A stretch of 64,000 nt of DNA from Stenotrophomonas bentonitica. GTDB taxonomy: Bacteria > Pseudomonadota > Gammaproteobacteria > Xanthomonadales > Xanthomonadaceae. Of the stretch, positions 1 through 8,019 are shown piece after piece; the first letter of the stretch is position 1, and the number at the start of each line of letters is the position of its first letter. The position numbers and the translations under genes are program-made. The notes below the pieces were generated by a model. That model was given only the letters and a program-made list of their open reading frames with translations, did no database searches and had not been told where the DNA came from. The stretch is from NCBI RefSeq assembly GCF_013185915.1, contig NZ_JAAZUH010000003.1, forward strand, positions 310,001-374,000, in the 5' to 3' direction.

Positions 1-1002
1 AAGCGCTTGGCACTGCTGCAGGCCCTGTTCGACAGCAACTGGAAGAACGACGGCGTCGAGCCGGTGGAACTGTGGGTCATCCTCGCCACGCTGCAGGTCG
101 AGGCCGGCCACGGCGACAAAGTGCCAGCCACGCTGGAGCGCATCGACGCCCCCATGGCGCTGGTGCGCCTGCGCAGCGACAAGCGCTTCGACCCCTACCT
201 GAAGCGCGACGACGCCCGCTACGAGCCGGTCGCCGCCGCGCGGCGGCAGATCGACCGGTTGCGCGTGGAGACCATGCTGCGGCCCGGCATCAACGAAACC
301 GCCGTGGAGCTTGCCACCGCGCTGATGATTGCCGGCGACCTGGGCGACGTGGTGGGCATGACCGATCAGATTGCCGCCGCCGCAAACGCGGCCACCCAGG
401 CGCCGGAGGAGCAGGCGTTCGCCATAGGCTGGATGCTGGACACCCGCAGCCGCGCCCTGCGCCGCCTGGGCGAGAATGACCGCGCCGTGGCCAACCAGCT
501 GATCGCGGTGCGCATGGCGGAAGGCAGCGACACGGTCAGCCAGAAACTCAACCTGGCCGCGTTGTACATGTCGCTGCATCGGCCGATGATGGCACGCGAG
601 GTCCTGCGCGACACGGACGACGCCAACCTCAGCGCGTACGGCATCAGCAGCCACGCGCTGGTCTCGCTGATGACCGCGCGGCAGTTGAAGGACGATACCG
701 CTGCACAGCGCGCGTGGACCGTGCTGGAGGCCAACCGCACCGAAGCGCCCGGCCAGTACCGCGACGCCCTGCTCACCGACAACCGCATGGACGAAGCCGC
801 GCAAATCGTGATCGCGCAGCTGGCCGACCCGCTGGAGCGCGTCCAGATCCTGCTTGATCTGCAGGACATGCGCGAGGGCCCGGTGCTGGAAGGCGAACGC
901 GATTACCACGAGCGTTGGGAGCAGATGAAGAAGCGTGCCGACGTGCAGGCGGCGGTGGAAAAGGTCGGGCGCATCGCCACCTATCCGCTGTTTTCTTACT
1001 GA
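1..1002 (+). CDS. TPR-like helical protein, 5' end cut off by window edge
   Basis: The reading frame is already open at base 1, so the true start lies upstream and only the C-terminal ~333 residues are visible. The product is almost entirely helical, with Ala/Leu-rich pairs of the tetratricopeptide type, for example around residues 140-240 (recurring A-x-x-x-L-x-x-L patterns and the segment LNLAALYMSLHRPMMAREVL). No catalytic motif is seen. It ends in a TGA 15 bases before the convergent lytic transglycosylase gene. TPR proteins are usually scaffolds for protein-protein contacts, but nothing here names a partner. The function is unknown and the confidence refers to the gene being real. Confidence 0.8.
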   Translation, partial: KRLALLQALFDSNWKNDGVEPVELWVILATLQVEAGHGDKVPATLERIDAPMALVRLRSDKRFDPYLKRDDARYEPVAAARRQIDRLRVETMLRPGINETAVELATALMIAGDLGDVVGMTDQIAAAANAATQAPEEQAFAIGWMLDTRSRALRRLGENDRAVANQLIAVRMAEGSDTVSQKLNLAALYMSLHRPMMAREVLRDTDDANLSAYGISSHALVSLMTARQLKDDTAAQRAWTVLEANRTEAPGQYRDALLTDNRMDEAAQIVIAQLADPLERVQILLDLQDMREGPVLEGERDYHERWEQMKKRADVQAAVEKVGRIATYPLFSY

Positions 1003-1017
1003 GCCTGCCGGCGCAGC

Positions 1018-1791
1018 TCAGCGCGCCGGTGTTTCCGGCTTGATGCCCATCGCCTCGCGATAGCGTGCGTACAGCGTGCCCACCTTCTCCACGTAGGCCA
1101 GCGTTTCGGCATATGGCGGCACGCCCTTGTAGCGGGTCACCGCGCCGATGCCCGCGTTGTAGGCCGCAGCCGCCAGGGTGCGGTCGCCTTTGTAGCGGGC
1201 CAGCAGCGCCTTCAGGTAGCGCGCGCCGCCATTGATCGACTGCTCGGCCGAGAGCGGATCTGAAACGCCCAGTTCGGTGGCGGTATCGGGCATCAGCTGC
1301 ATCACCCCCTGCGCACCCTTCGGCGACACCGCACCCGCATCGAAATTGCTTTCCGCATGCGCGATCGCGCGCAGCCAGGCATCGTCCACGCCGGTCGCGC
1401 GCGCCGCCGCCTTGAACTGTTTCGCATGCCGGTTGAGCTGCGGCTTGCCCACCTTGCCCAGCCCTTCATGCGCCGGCTCGCCCGGTGGCGTGGCCACGGT
1501 GAACTTCAGGAACACCCGCGAACCGGGCAGGTTGCGGGTGGAATACACCAGCTGCCCGTCCTGCTCCCGCTCGTACAGGGTGCCGCTGAACACCCCCATG
1601 TTGCCCCACAGGTTGGGGGCCTGCACCGCGTTGTCATCCACCTGTTGCGCCTTGCACTTCGAGCCGGGCTCCGGCGCGGTTGCCAGGCTCACCGTGTTGT
1701 TCTGCACGCAGCGGTACACCGTGCGCGCCGCTGCCGTGCCGGGCAACAGCAGCGGCAACAGGGTCAGCACGATGGGCAGCAAGGGCTTCAT
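1018..1791 (-). CDS. Lytic transglycosylase, SLT domain, periplasmic
   Basis: 257 residues. It cleaves the MurNAc-GlcNAc bond of peptidoglycan with formation of a 1,6-anhydro end. A signal peptide (MKPLLPIVLTLLPLLLPG, then TAAA) is followed by a short DUF4124-like segment with two cysteines, and from about residue 130 by a Slt-type catalytic domain. The catalytic glutamate lies in AHAESNFD, followed by the family motifs GAQGVMQLMP and AAAYNAGIGAV. The frame is open upstream to 1968, but the ATG at 1791 is chosen because it places the signal peptide at the N terminus. It converges on the TPR-like gene and diverges from the EAL gene. It could be an MltE/Slt70-like housekeeping enzyme; nothing ties it to a secretion system. 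Confidence 0.9.
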   Translation of the reverse strand: MKPLLPIVLTLLPLLLPGTAAARTVYRCVQNNTVSLATAPEPGSKCKAQQVDDNAVQAPNLWGNMGVFSGTLYEREQDGQLVYSTRNLPGSRVFLKFTVATPPGEPAHEGLGKVGKPQLNRHAKQFKAAARATGVDDAWLRAIAHAESNFDAGAVSPKGAQGVMQLMPDTATELGVSDPLSAEQSINGGARYLKALLARYKGDRTLAAAAYNAGIGAVTRYKGVPPYAETLAYVEKVGTLYARYREAMGIKPETPAR

Positions 1792-1985
1792 GGTGGCGCG
1801 ATCATCCTGCCGGGGGCGCGAACCACGGGTGAATCCCGACCGTGTCGGCTTCACCCTGTCTCGGCGCCCGGATGTCGACACTGGGGAAAATCCGACAGGA
1901 TTGTGCGGAAAGCCCTGTTCCAAACCGTCGTTCCAGGTGGTCATATAGCGCTCATTCCCCCGCCCCAACCGGCAGAGAGGTCCGC

Positions 1986-3587
1986 TTGAAGCGCGTCAGC
2001 ACCATCGCCGCCATTGCGCTAGCCGCGGTGCTCGGGGCCATCCTGCCGATGGCCGCGCTGCTCTACGTGAGCTGGAGCCGCGCCCAGGTGGCCGAAGCGG
2101 ACCGCCTGCAGCACACCGCCGAGCGCACCCTGCAGCGTGCCCACCGCGCCTATGAAGGCGGCCTGCTGGCCCTGCGCAAGCTCAACCAGTTGGCCCTTCC
2201 GGCCTGCTCGCCCGAGCATGTGCGGCTGATGCGCAGCCTGGCCCTGGCCACCACCTCGGCCGAACAGGTGGGCTACTTCTCCGAAGGCCGGCTGCGCTGC
2301 ACCTCCTGGGGCGAGGCCGACGAACTGGTTCCCGAACCCACCCCGGACCACATCACCGCCGACGGCGCCGCCATCACCCTCGGTGTGCGCCCCTCGGCCG
2401 GCGACGGCGCGGGCACCCTGCTCTCGGTGCAGCTCGGTCAGCACGACATCCTGATGGACCCGGAACGCTTCGTGGATGTCATCGCCGAAGCCAACGTGCG
2501 GCTGGCCGTGGCCACCCCCGACGGCCGCCTGATCGCCCAGCAGCCCATGGCCGACCCCGAGCTGCTGCAGCGCCTGCTGCGCGAGCCGCACAGCGGGCAC
2601 ACCCCGCGCACCCTGTTCGCCACCGCGCAGGACCAGGAATGGCTGGCCGTCGCCATCGCACCGCGCACCGGGCTGGTGGCCGCCTTCCGGCAACAGTTCT
2701 GGCAACTGCTGCCGCTGGGCGCGGTGGGTGCGATGCTGGCCATTGCCGGCGGCATCTGGCTCTCGCGCCGGCGCCTGTCGCTGCGCAGCGAACTGGCCGC
2801 CGCCGTGCGCCGCCGCGAGTTCCGCATGCATTACCAGCCCATCATCGAACTGGACACCGGCATCTGCGTCGGCGCCGAAGCGCTGGTGCGCTGGATACGC
2901 AGCGACGGCACCCAGGTACGCCCGGACCTGTTCATTCCGGTCGCCGAAGAAACCGGCCTGATCGAAGCACTCACCGACCATGTCATGGACCTGGTGCTCA
3001 GCGACATGCGCGAGCTGCTCATCCACGACCGCAGCGCGCATATCGCCATCAATCTCTCCGCCGGCGATGTCAGCAGCGGGCGCGCGTTGAAGGTGCTGAC
3101 CGGCAAGCTGATCGGCACCAGCATCCACCCGCAGCAGATCTGGCTGGAAGCCACCGAGCGCGGCATCCTCGACATCCAGGCGGCGCGCACCTCGCTGGCG
3201 GCCGCGCGCCGGGCCGGTCACTGCGTGGCCATCGACGACTTCGGGGTGGGCTATTCCAGCCTGCAGTACCTGCAGCAGCTGCCGCTGGATGCGTTGAAGA
3301 TCGACAAGTCGTTCATCGACTCGATCGGCACCCACAGCGCTACCAGCCCTGTCACCTCGCACATCATCGACATGGCCCGCACGCTCGGGCTGTTCACCGT
3401 GGCCGAGGGCATCGAGACCTCCGCCCAGCTGGCCTACCTGCAGTCGCGCCAGGTCGAATTCGGCCAGGGCTGGCTGTTCTCGCGCCCGTTGCCGGCGGCG
3501 GAGTTCATCGCGTTCCACGAGCAGCGCCGCAGCCAGTACGGCGAAGCGCCGGAGAACATGCAGAACCCCAACAGCATCAGCGAGTAG
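1986..3587 (+). CDS. Membrane-bound CSS-motif EAL cyclic-di-GMP phosphodiesterase
   Basis: 533 residues. It hydrolyses c-di-GMP to pGpG at the inner membrane. A TTG start at 1986 is preferred because AGAGG lies 7 bases upstream and the first membrane helix (residues ~5-27) then follows directly. The frame is open further upstream but without such a site. A periplasmic region (~28-235) carries the CSS-type cysteines at C74 and C105, a second helix spans ~238-258, and the EAL domain covers ~275-520. The catalytic set is complete: E298 in EAL, N356 in AINLS, E388, the D417-D418 pair in DDFG, K438, E474 in AEGIET and Q494. CSS proteins are known to be redox-controlled through a periplasmic disulphide, which is plausible here. 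It should be an active phosphodiesterase. Confidence 0.9.
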   Translation: MKRVSTIAAIALAAVLGAILPMAALLYVSWSRAQVAEADRLQHTAERTLQRAHRAYEGGLLALRKLNQLALPACSPEHVRLMRSLALATTSAEQVGYFSEGRLRCTSWGEADELVPEPTPDHITADGAAITLGVRPSAGDGAGTLLSVQLGQHDILMDPERFVDVIAEANVRLAVATPDGRLIAQQPMADPELLQRLLREPHSGHTPRTLFATAQDQEWLAVAIAPRTGLVAAFRQQFWQLLPLGAVGAMLAIAGGIWLSRRRLSLRSELAAAVRRREFRMHYQPIIELDTGICVGAEALVRWIRSDGTQVRPDLFIPVAEETGLIEALTDHVMDLVLSDMRELLIHDRSAHIAINLSAGDVSSGRALKVLTGKLIGTSIHPQQIWLEATERGILDIQAARTSLAAARRAGHCVAIDDFGVGYSSLQYLQQLPLDALKIDKSFIDSIGTHSATSPVTSHIIDMARTLGLFTVAEGIETSAQLAYLQSRQVEFGQGWLFSRPLPAAEFIAFHEQRRSQYGEAPENMQNPNSISE

Positions 3588-3626
3588 CGCTGTGCCGGCA
3601 TTCATCGGCACCCGCCAGCGGGTGCC

Positions 3627-3632
3627 TATAAT
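3627..3632 (+). promoter_or_regulatory. Consensus -10 box upstream of the ABC-F gene
   Basis: A perfect TATAAT sits directly after a perfect inverted repeat (GGCACCCG at 3607, CGGGTGCC ending at 3626, 4-base loop). No good -35 hexamer is present at 16-18 bases, so the inverted repeat may be an activator or repressor site. A start of transcription near 3639 would give a leader of about 120 bases. Confidence 0.5.
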
Positions 3633-3638
3633 GGCCGC

Positions 3639-3762
3639 GCGGCATCCAGCCGCCCCCGTAATGAGGTGTGCCTGCATGCGCCAGTAATGCCGCCGTCGTC
3701 TGACGGCCAGTCTCCTTCCCGCCCTGTCCGCAGGGGGAGTCCTTGGCATTCCTGGAGGTCGC
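3639..3762 (+). promoter_or_regulatory. Structured leader with an 8-codon upstream ORF before the ABC-F gene
   Basis: The leader contains a minimal ORF at 3661-3687 (M-R-C-A-C-M-R-Q-stop) and then a small hairpin (GCCGTC / GACGGC, 3692-3707 region). A larger interrupted stem follows that pairs the region near 3706-3716 with GGGGA and TTGGC just upstream of the ribosome binding site. Several antibiotic-resistance ABC-F genes are controlled by leader-peptide attenuation, so this could act the same way. No ribosome-binding site is visible in front of the small ORF, which weakens the case. Confidence 0.3.
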
Positions 3763-5373
3763 ATGACCGCATTCGCCCTCACGCTCGACCGCGTGACACT
3801 CACCCTGCCCGACGGCCGGGTGCTCTTCTCCGATCTTTCCGCTTCGTTCGACACCACCCCCACCGGCCTGGTCGGTCGCAACGGCGTGGGCAAGAGCGTG
3901 CTCGGCCGCCTGCTGGCCGGCCAGCTTGCGCCCAGCAGCGGCCACATCCAACGCCAGGGCAAGGTGCACCTGCTCGCCCAGCACAGCGGCTTGCAACCCG
4001 GCCGCATCGCCGACCTCGCCGGCGTTGCGCCGGTGCTGGACGCACTGGACCGCATTGAAGCCGGCAGCGTGGACCCACACGACTTCGCCCTGGTCGGCGA
4101 GCGGTGGACCCTGCGCGAACAGCTGCAGGCGCAGTGGCAGCGGCTTGGCCTGCCCACGCTGGACCCGGCCGCGCCGGCGTCCCGGCTCAGCGGGGGCCAG
4201 GCCATGCAGGTGGCATTGGCCGGCGCCCTGTTGTCCGACGCCGACGCGCTGGTACTGGACGAGCCCAGCAACCACCTCGACAGCGCGCATCGCGCCCGCT
4301 TGATCGACGCCTTAACGCAATGGCGTGGCGGCCTGATCGTGATCAGCCACGACCGCGCCCTGCTGCGGCAGATGCAGCGCATTGTCGAGCTCAGCCCCAG
4401 CGGGCTGCGCAGCTATGGTGGCAACTACGATCATTACGCCGCACAGCGCCAGGACGAACAGGCCGCTGCCGAGGCGCAGCTGGCGGTGCGCAAGCGCGAG
4501 CGGCGGCAGGAGCAGAACGCACTGCGCGAACAGCGCGAGCGCCAGGAGCACCGCCAGTCGCGCGCGCAGCGCGACGCACGCACCGCCAACCAGGCGCCGA
4601 TCCTGCTGGGCGGCATGAAGAACCGCGCCGAGAACAGTGCGGGGCGCCTGCAGGCACAGCACGCCGAACGGCGTGCAGCTGCCGACGGACGCGTGCGCGA
4701 CGCAGCTGCGGGTGTCGACGCGGCTACGCAGATCGCAATGCTTGGCCCTGCGTTGGCCGCGCCGGGCCCGCAACAGGTGGCGTCGCTTGAAGGCGTGATC
4801 CTGCCGTGGGTGGAACCACGCTGGCAGCACATCGACCTGCACCTGCAACGCGGCAACCGGGTCGGCGTGCGCGGGCGCAACGGCAGCGGCAAATCGACTC
4901 TGTTGCGGGTACTGGCGGGTGAGCTGGAACCGGTGGCGGGCGAGGTGAAGCGCGCGGCAGGCACCGCCCTGCTCGACCAGACCCTGTCATCGCTGCCCGC
5001 ACAGGACTCGGCGCTGCAACTGCTGCAGCGCGCGAATCCGCAGGCCAGTGAGGCCACGCTGCGCACCCAGCTGGCCCTGCTCGGGCTGGACGCCGAACGC
5101 AGCCTGCGCCCGCTCGCTACGCTCAGCGGCGGCGAGCGCATGAAGGCCGCGCTTGGTGCAGTCCTGTACGCGGAAGAACCACCGCAATTGCTGCTGCTGG
5201 ACGAGCCCGGCAACCACCTGGACCTGGCCTCGCTCGCTGCGCTGGAGGAAATGCTCAACCAGTACCGGGGCAGCGTGGTCATCGTCTCCCACGACCAGGC
5301 GCTGCTGGATGCGGTGCAGTTGACTCATCAGCTGGACGCCGTGGACGAAGGGTGGGAGCTGAACCTCCTGTAG
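3763..5373 (+). CDS. ABC-F family ATPase, ribosome-associated
   Basis: 536 residues with two ABC cassettes and no membrane segments. Cassette 1 has Walker A GRNGVGKS near residue 40, signature RLSGGQ and Walker B ALVLDEPSNHLD. Cassette 2 has Walker A GRNGSGKST near 370, signature TLSGGERM and Walker B LLLLDEPGNHLD. Between them is a long charged, Arg/Gln/Glu-rich linker (~residues 225-300). ABC-F proteins bind the ribosomal E site and either rescue stalled ribosomes or displace antibiotics. The interdomain linker here is coiled-coil-like and has no obvious resistance-type extension. The ATG at 3763 is preceded by TGGAGGT. Subfamily (Uup, YbiT or resistance type) cannot be decided by eye. Confidence 0.9.
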   Translation: MTAFALTLDRVTLTLPDGRVLFSDLSASFDTTPTGLVGRNGVGKSVLGRLLAGQLAPSSGHIQRQGKVHLLAQHSGLQPGRIADLAGVAPVLDALDRIEAGSVDPHDFALVGERWTLREQLQAQWQRLGLPTLDPAAPASRLSGGQAMQVALAGALLSDADALVLDEPSNHLDSAHRARLIDALTQWRGGLIVISHDRALLRQMQRIVELSPSGLRSYGGNYDHYAAQRQDEQAAAEAQLAVRKRERRQEQNALREQRERQEHRQSRAQRDARTANQAPILLGGMKNRAENSAGRLQAQHAERRAAADGRVRDAAAGVDAATQIAMLGPALAAPGPQQVASLEGVILPWVEPRWQHIDLHLQRGNRVGVRGRNGSGKSTLLRVLAGELEPVAGEVKRAAGTALLDQTLSSLPAQDSALQLLQRANPQASEATLRTQLALLGLDAERSLRPLATLSGGERMKAALGAVLYAEEPPQLLLLDEPGNHLDLASLAALEEMLNQYRGSVVIVSHDQALLDAVQLTHQLDAVDEGWELNLL

Positions 5374-5420
5374 GCCGGGCGGGGGCCGCGACGCTGGCCG
5401 CAGCCGCGCTGCGGGCAATA

Positions 5421-5444
5421 CTGCGGGTCGCGGGTGACCCGCAG
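5421..5444. terminator. Perfect 9-bp hairpin after the ABC-F gene
   Basis: CTGCGGGTC and GACCCGCAG form a perfect stem with a 6-base loop about 50 bases after the stop codon. There is no U-tract, so it is a weak intrinsic terminator at best, or a 3' stabilising hairpin. Confidence 0.4.
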
Positions 5445-5499
5445 CGTTCCATCCGCTGGCCTCAAATCAGGCGTGTCCGTCCGTGCAGGGCCCTGCATT

Positions 5500-5519
5500 G
5501 AATGTTAGTGTATAACACC
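5500..5519 (+). promoter_or_regulatory. Zur-like palindrome in front of the MerC-like gene
   Basis: The sequence GAATGTTAGTGTATAACACC contains TGTTA and TAACA half sites arranged as in gammaproteobacterial Zur boxes. It lies 24 bases before the preferred start codon of the MerC-like gene and would overlap its promoter. Zinc control of MerC-like proteins is known in related bacteria; here it is inferred from the box alone. Confidence 0.5.
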
Positions 5520-5542
5520 TCATGCTCCAGGCCCCCACGCCC

Positions 5543-5914
5543 ATGAAGCCAAGTTCCGCCCTGCTCGACGCAGGCGCCATTGCCCTTTCCAGCCTGTGCC
5601 TCCTGCACTGCCTGGCCCTGCCGTTGCTGGCCGCCGCGTTGCCATTGATGGGCGTCTGGGCCGAAGCCGAATGGGTGCACATCGTGTTCGTCGCCATCGC
5701 TGCGCCGACCACCGGTTTCGCGCTGTGGCGCGCCCACCTTCAGCATCCGTTGCCGGCCCTGGCCCTGCTCAGCGCCGCCTCGGGCCTGCTGCTGCTCCTG
5801 GCCGGCGCCGCCGGCTGGCCGAGCCACGAGGCCGAAACCCCGATGACCGTGGCCGGCAGCCTGCTGCTGGCGAGCACCCACATCTGGAATGCCTGGCGCC
5901 GGCATAGGCATTGA
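5543..5914 (+). CDS. MerC-domain inner membrane protein
   Basis: 123 residues from the ATG at 5543, or 130 from an in-frame ATG at 5522. The later start is preferred because the Zur-like box ends at 5519 and would leave no room for a leader before 5522. Four hydrophobic helices are visible (about residues 10-35, 40-60, 68-88 and 95-115), and the Cys pair in LSSLCLLHCLALP in helix 1 is typical of MerC. MerC proteins move metal ions across the inner membrane. With a Zur-like operator rather than MerR nearby and no mer operon, a role in zinc or another thiophilic metal is more likely than mercury. A SMAG pair follows the stop codon. Confidence 0.75.
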   Translation: MKPSSALLDAGAIALSSLCLLHCLALPLLAAALPLMGVWAEAEWVHIVFVAIAAPTTGFALWRAHLQHPLPALALLSAASGLLLLLAGAAGWPSHEAETPMTVAGSLLLASTHIWNAWRRHRH

Positions 5915-5932
5915 GTCCATCGGCTCCGGCGC

Positions 5933-6001
5933 AGCCGGGCAGAGCCCGGCTCTACCTCGCCGCGCTCGCCAATACACCGTAGCGCCGGGCTCTGCCCGGC
6001 C
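5933..6001. repeat. Two SMAG palindromes in opposite orientation
   Basis: One copy on the minus strand (5933-5955, ending CTCTAC on the plus strand, that is GTAG on the minus) and one on the plus strand starting GTAG at 5979. Both have the GCCGGGC/GCCCGGC stem. They lie between the convergent MerC-like and dmeR genes. SMAG elements are known dispersed palindromes of Stenotrophomonas marked by a terminal GTAG. Confidence 0.8.
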
Positions 6002-6004
6002 GCG

Positions 6005-6280
6005 TCACCGCCCGTAGGCCCGCAGCAACTTCACCAATACCTGTGCTTCCGCCGCCCGCTCTGCGGGATCCTCCGGCGACACCACGTGCGCCTGCAGGTG
6101 GTCATCCAGCAGCGCCATCAGCAGCGCATGCGCCGCACCGCGCACCGCCGAGGCCTGCATCAGCACGTCCGTGCAATCGGCCTCCTCTGACTGCAGCGAC
6201 GTCTCAAGGGCAGACACCTGCCCCGCCATCCGCCGCACGCGTGCCAGCAGAGCCTTACGTTGTGATTGAACATGCGCCAT
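6005..6280 (-). CDS. dmeR: RcnR/CsoR-family metal-sensing repressor, DmeR-like
   Basis: 91 residues, all helical, in the DUF156 family of tetrameric repressors that let go of DNA on metal binding. It follows the RcnR pattern: His3 directly after Met-Ala, Arg-rich helix 1 (RVRRMAGQV), the metal-ligand Cys in ADCTDVLMQ (about residue 36), and a His in the HALLMALLDDHLQAH stretch. The N-terminal His plus the single Cys are those expected for a Ni/Co sensor rather than a Cu sensor. It is transcribed divergently from the CDF exporter, with a palindromic operator in the 52-base gap, so it most likely represses that gene and itself. Confidence 0.8.
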   Translation of the reverse strand: MAHVQSQRKALLARVRRMAGQVSALETSLQSEEADCTDVLMQASAVRGAAHALLMALLDDHLQAHVVSPEDPAERAAEAQVLVKLLRAYGR

Positions 6281-6291
6281 GGGGCCAAAGC

Positions 6292-6312
6292 ATATACCCT
6301 ATGGGGGTATAT
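6292..6312. promoter_or_regulatory. Palindromic operator between dmeR and dmeF
   Basis: ATATACCC, five bases, GGGTATAT: a perfect 8-bp inverted repeat around a G-rich centre in the divergent promoter region. C/G tracts flanked by AT palindromes are typical sites of the RcnR/CsoR/DmeR family. Confidence 0.65.
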
Positions 6313-6332
6313 TCCAAGGCTCAGTTCCCCCC

Positions 6333-7403
6333 ATGTCCCTCGCCGCAACCGCAGACGCCCGCCGCCACAGCCACCGTTTCGACGACGGCAACCCGCTGGC
6401 CGAACGCCGCACCCGCCAGGCCCTGTACCTAACCACTGTGATGATGGTGGTCGAGATCGTCGGTGGCTGGTGGTTCAACTCCATGGCCGTCCTCGCCGAC
6501 GGCTGGCACATGAGCTCGCACGCGCTTGCCTTGGGCATGGCCGCATTCGCCTACGCCTGCGCCCGCCGCTACGCGCACGACGGCCGCTTCGCCTTCGGCA
6601 CCTGGAAAATCGAAATCCTCGGCGGCTACACCAGCGCCATCGCCCTGCTCGGCGTAGCCCTGCTGATGGCCGTGCAATCCACCGAACGCCTGTTCTCGCC
6701 GAGCAGCATCCACTACAACCAGGCCATCGCCATCGCTGTTGTCGGCCTGGTGGTGAACCTCATCTGCGCGTGGTGGTTGCATGACAGCGACGGGCATGGG
6801 CACAGCCATAGTCATGGTCATGGTCATGGTCATGGTCATGGTCATGGTCATCATGGGCACAAACACAGCCACGCTCATGACCACGCAGATCACGGCGCGC
6901 ACGATCACGATCACGGCCACGCATCCCACACCGGCAACGCCCAGGCCGCAGACCTCAACCTGCGCTCGGCCTACCTGCACGTCATCGCCGACGCCGCCAC
7001 CTCCGTCCTCGCCATCGTCGCGCTGATCGGCGGCAAACTGTGGGGCGCCGCATGGCTGGACCCGCTGATGGGCCTGGTCGGCGCCGTACTGGTCACCGTG
7101 TGGGCGATCGGGCTGCTGCGCGACACCGGCCGCATCCTGCTCGACGCCGAGATGGACGCGCCGGTAGTGGAGGAAGTACGCGAAGTGATCGAAGAGGGTC
7201 CGTGGGCCGCACGCCTCGCCGACCTGCACGTGTGGCAGGTAGGTCGCGGCAAGTACGCCGTAGTAGCGAGCGTCGTTACCGACTCAGACGTCACGCCCGA
7301 TCAGCTGCGCGAAGCCCTGTCCGTGCACGAAGAGCTGGTCCACATCACGGTCGAATTGCATCGCGCGAAGAGCAGCCGGGCAGAGCCCGGCGCTACGGCG
7401 TAG
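6333..7403 (+). CDS. dmeF: CDF-family cobalt/nickel efflux transporter DmeF
   Basis: 356 residues. Cation diffusion facilitators exchange divalent cations for protons in the inner membrane. Six helices are visible: four before and two after a very His-rich loop (about residues 150-205, mostly Gly-His pairs). The site residues are HMSSHALALG-type in helix 2 and HVIADAATS in helix 5, both with the His and Asp expected for transport. A C-terminal cytoplasmic domain follows (LADLHVWQVGRGKYAVV). The ATG at 6333 is chosen to match the family N terminus (MSLAATADARRHSHRF). The last ~10 codons and the stop are supplied by a SMAG element. A DmeR-like repressor and shared operator lie upstream. Confidence 0.85.
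   Translation: MSLAATADARRHSHRFDDGNPLAERRTRQALYLTTVMMVVEIVGGWWFNSMAVLADGWHMSSHALALGMAAFAYACARRYAHDGRFAFGTWKIEILGGYTSAIALLGVALLMAVQSTERLFSPSSIHYNQAIAIAVVGLVVNLICAWWLHDSDGHGHSHSHGHGHGHGHGHGHHGHKHSHAHDHADHGAHDHDHGHASHTGNAQAADLNLRSAYLHVIADAATSVLAIVALIGGKLWGAAWLDPLMGLVGAVLVTVWAIGLLRDTGRILLDAEMDAPVVEEVREVIEEGPWAARLADLHVWQVGRGKYAVVASVVTDSDVTPDQLREALSVHEELVHITVELHRAKSSRAEPGATA
6816..6851 (+). repeat. Hexanucleotide tandem repeat in the dmeF His loop
   Basis: Six perfect copies of GGTCAT in a row encode alternating Gly-His. A repeat of this kind can gain or lose units without shifting the frame, so loop length may vary among strains. Confidence 0.9.
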
Positions 7404-7522
7404 AGCCGGACTCTGCCCGGCTGAGCGACGCTACACACCCCCCCCCGGTAGAGCCGGGCTCTGCCCGGCTGAGCAACGCCACACCCCTCGGTAGAGCCAG
7501 GCCCTGCCTGGCTGAGCAGCGC
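7373..7522. repeat. Cluster of four SMAG palindromes
   Basis: One copy is inverted and overlaps the end of dmeF (7373-7395), followed by three copies in plus orientation beginning GTAG at 7400, 7448 and 7491, each with the GCCGGGC-type stem followed by CTGAGC. A C9 homopolymer sits between copies two and three. Confidence 0.85.
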
Positions 7523-7566
7523 CAGCGAACCCCAAGGTTGCACCCGCCCCTACCCGGCCGTACGCC

Positions 7567-7908
7567 TCAGAACCGGAACAACATCCCCGCCAGGAACAAC
7601 AACAACGGCAGCGCACTGATGACCGCGCCGACGATACCCACCCACGGCCAACGTTCCCCACGCACCCGCGATCCAATGGTGCAGAGCAACCCCAGCACCG
7701 ACGACGCCAACACCCCCACGGCAACCCCGGCACTCCCGACCAGGAACCGCGCCACCTCCGGGGAAGCCTGCGCAGCCGCATAAGCGGCCGACAACAAGAC
7801 CGGCGCCACCAGCCAACTGAGCGCCCCCAGCAGCGGCCAGCGCCGGTGGACGGCAGCGGGTGCAGGAACTGCGGATTTCGATAGCGCCGTAGCGCCGTGC
7901 TCTGACAT
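7567..7908 (-). CDS. Small membrane protein of unknown function
   Basis: 113 residues with three predicted transmembrane helices (about residues 24-46, 56-80 and 88-111). There is no recognised domain and no charged motif in the helices. It is framed by the SMAG cluster downstream and by the lipoprotein gene upstream, which runs the other way. Codon use is like the flanking core genes. The function is not known. Confidence 0.6.
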   Translation of the reverse strand: MSEHGATALSKSAVPAPAAVHRRWPLLGALSWLVAPVLLSAAYAAAQASPEVARFLVGSAGVAVGVLASSVLGLLCTIGSRVRGERWPWVGIVGAVISALPLLLFLAGMLFRF

Positions 7909-8019
7909 GGGGCGTGCTCCGTGTGATGGCTCAACCGTACACCATCAGCACCCGTGCACATCCCCTCACCCGGCACAGGCGCACCATGGCCCCATACCTG
8001 TCCCAAGGGGGGATCCGAA

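Noticed and set aside
2019..4382. A 787-codon minus-strand frame across the EAL and ABC-F genes
   Set aside because: It is a shadow of two well-supported genes and spans their intergenic region.
6786..6910. Repetitive tract that could be taken for a CRISPR array
   Set aside because: It is a GGTCAT microsatellite coding for the His-rich loop of DmeF; there are no spacers. No CRISPR array was seen anywhere.
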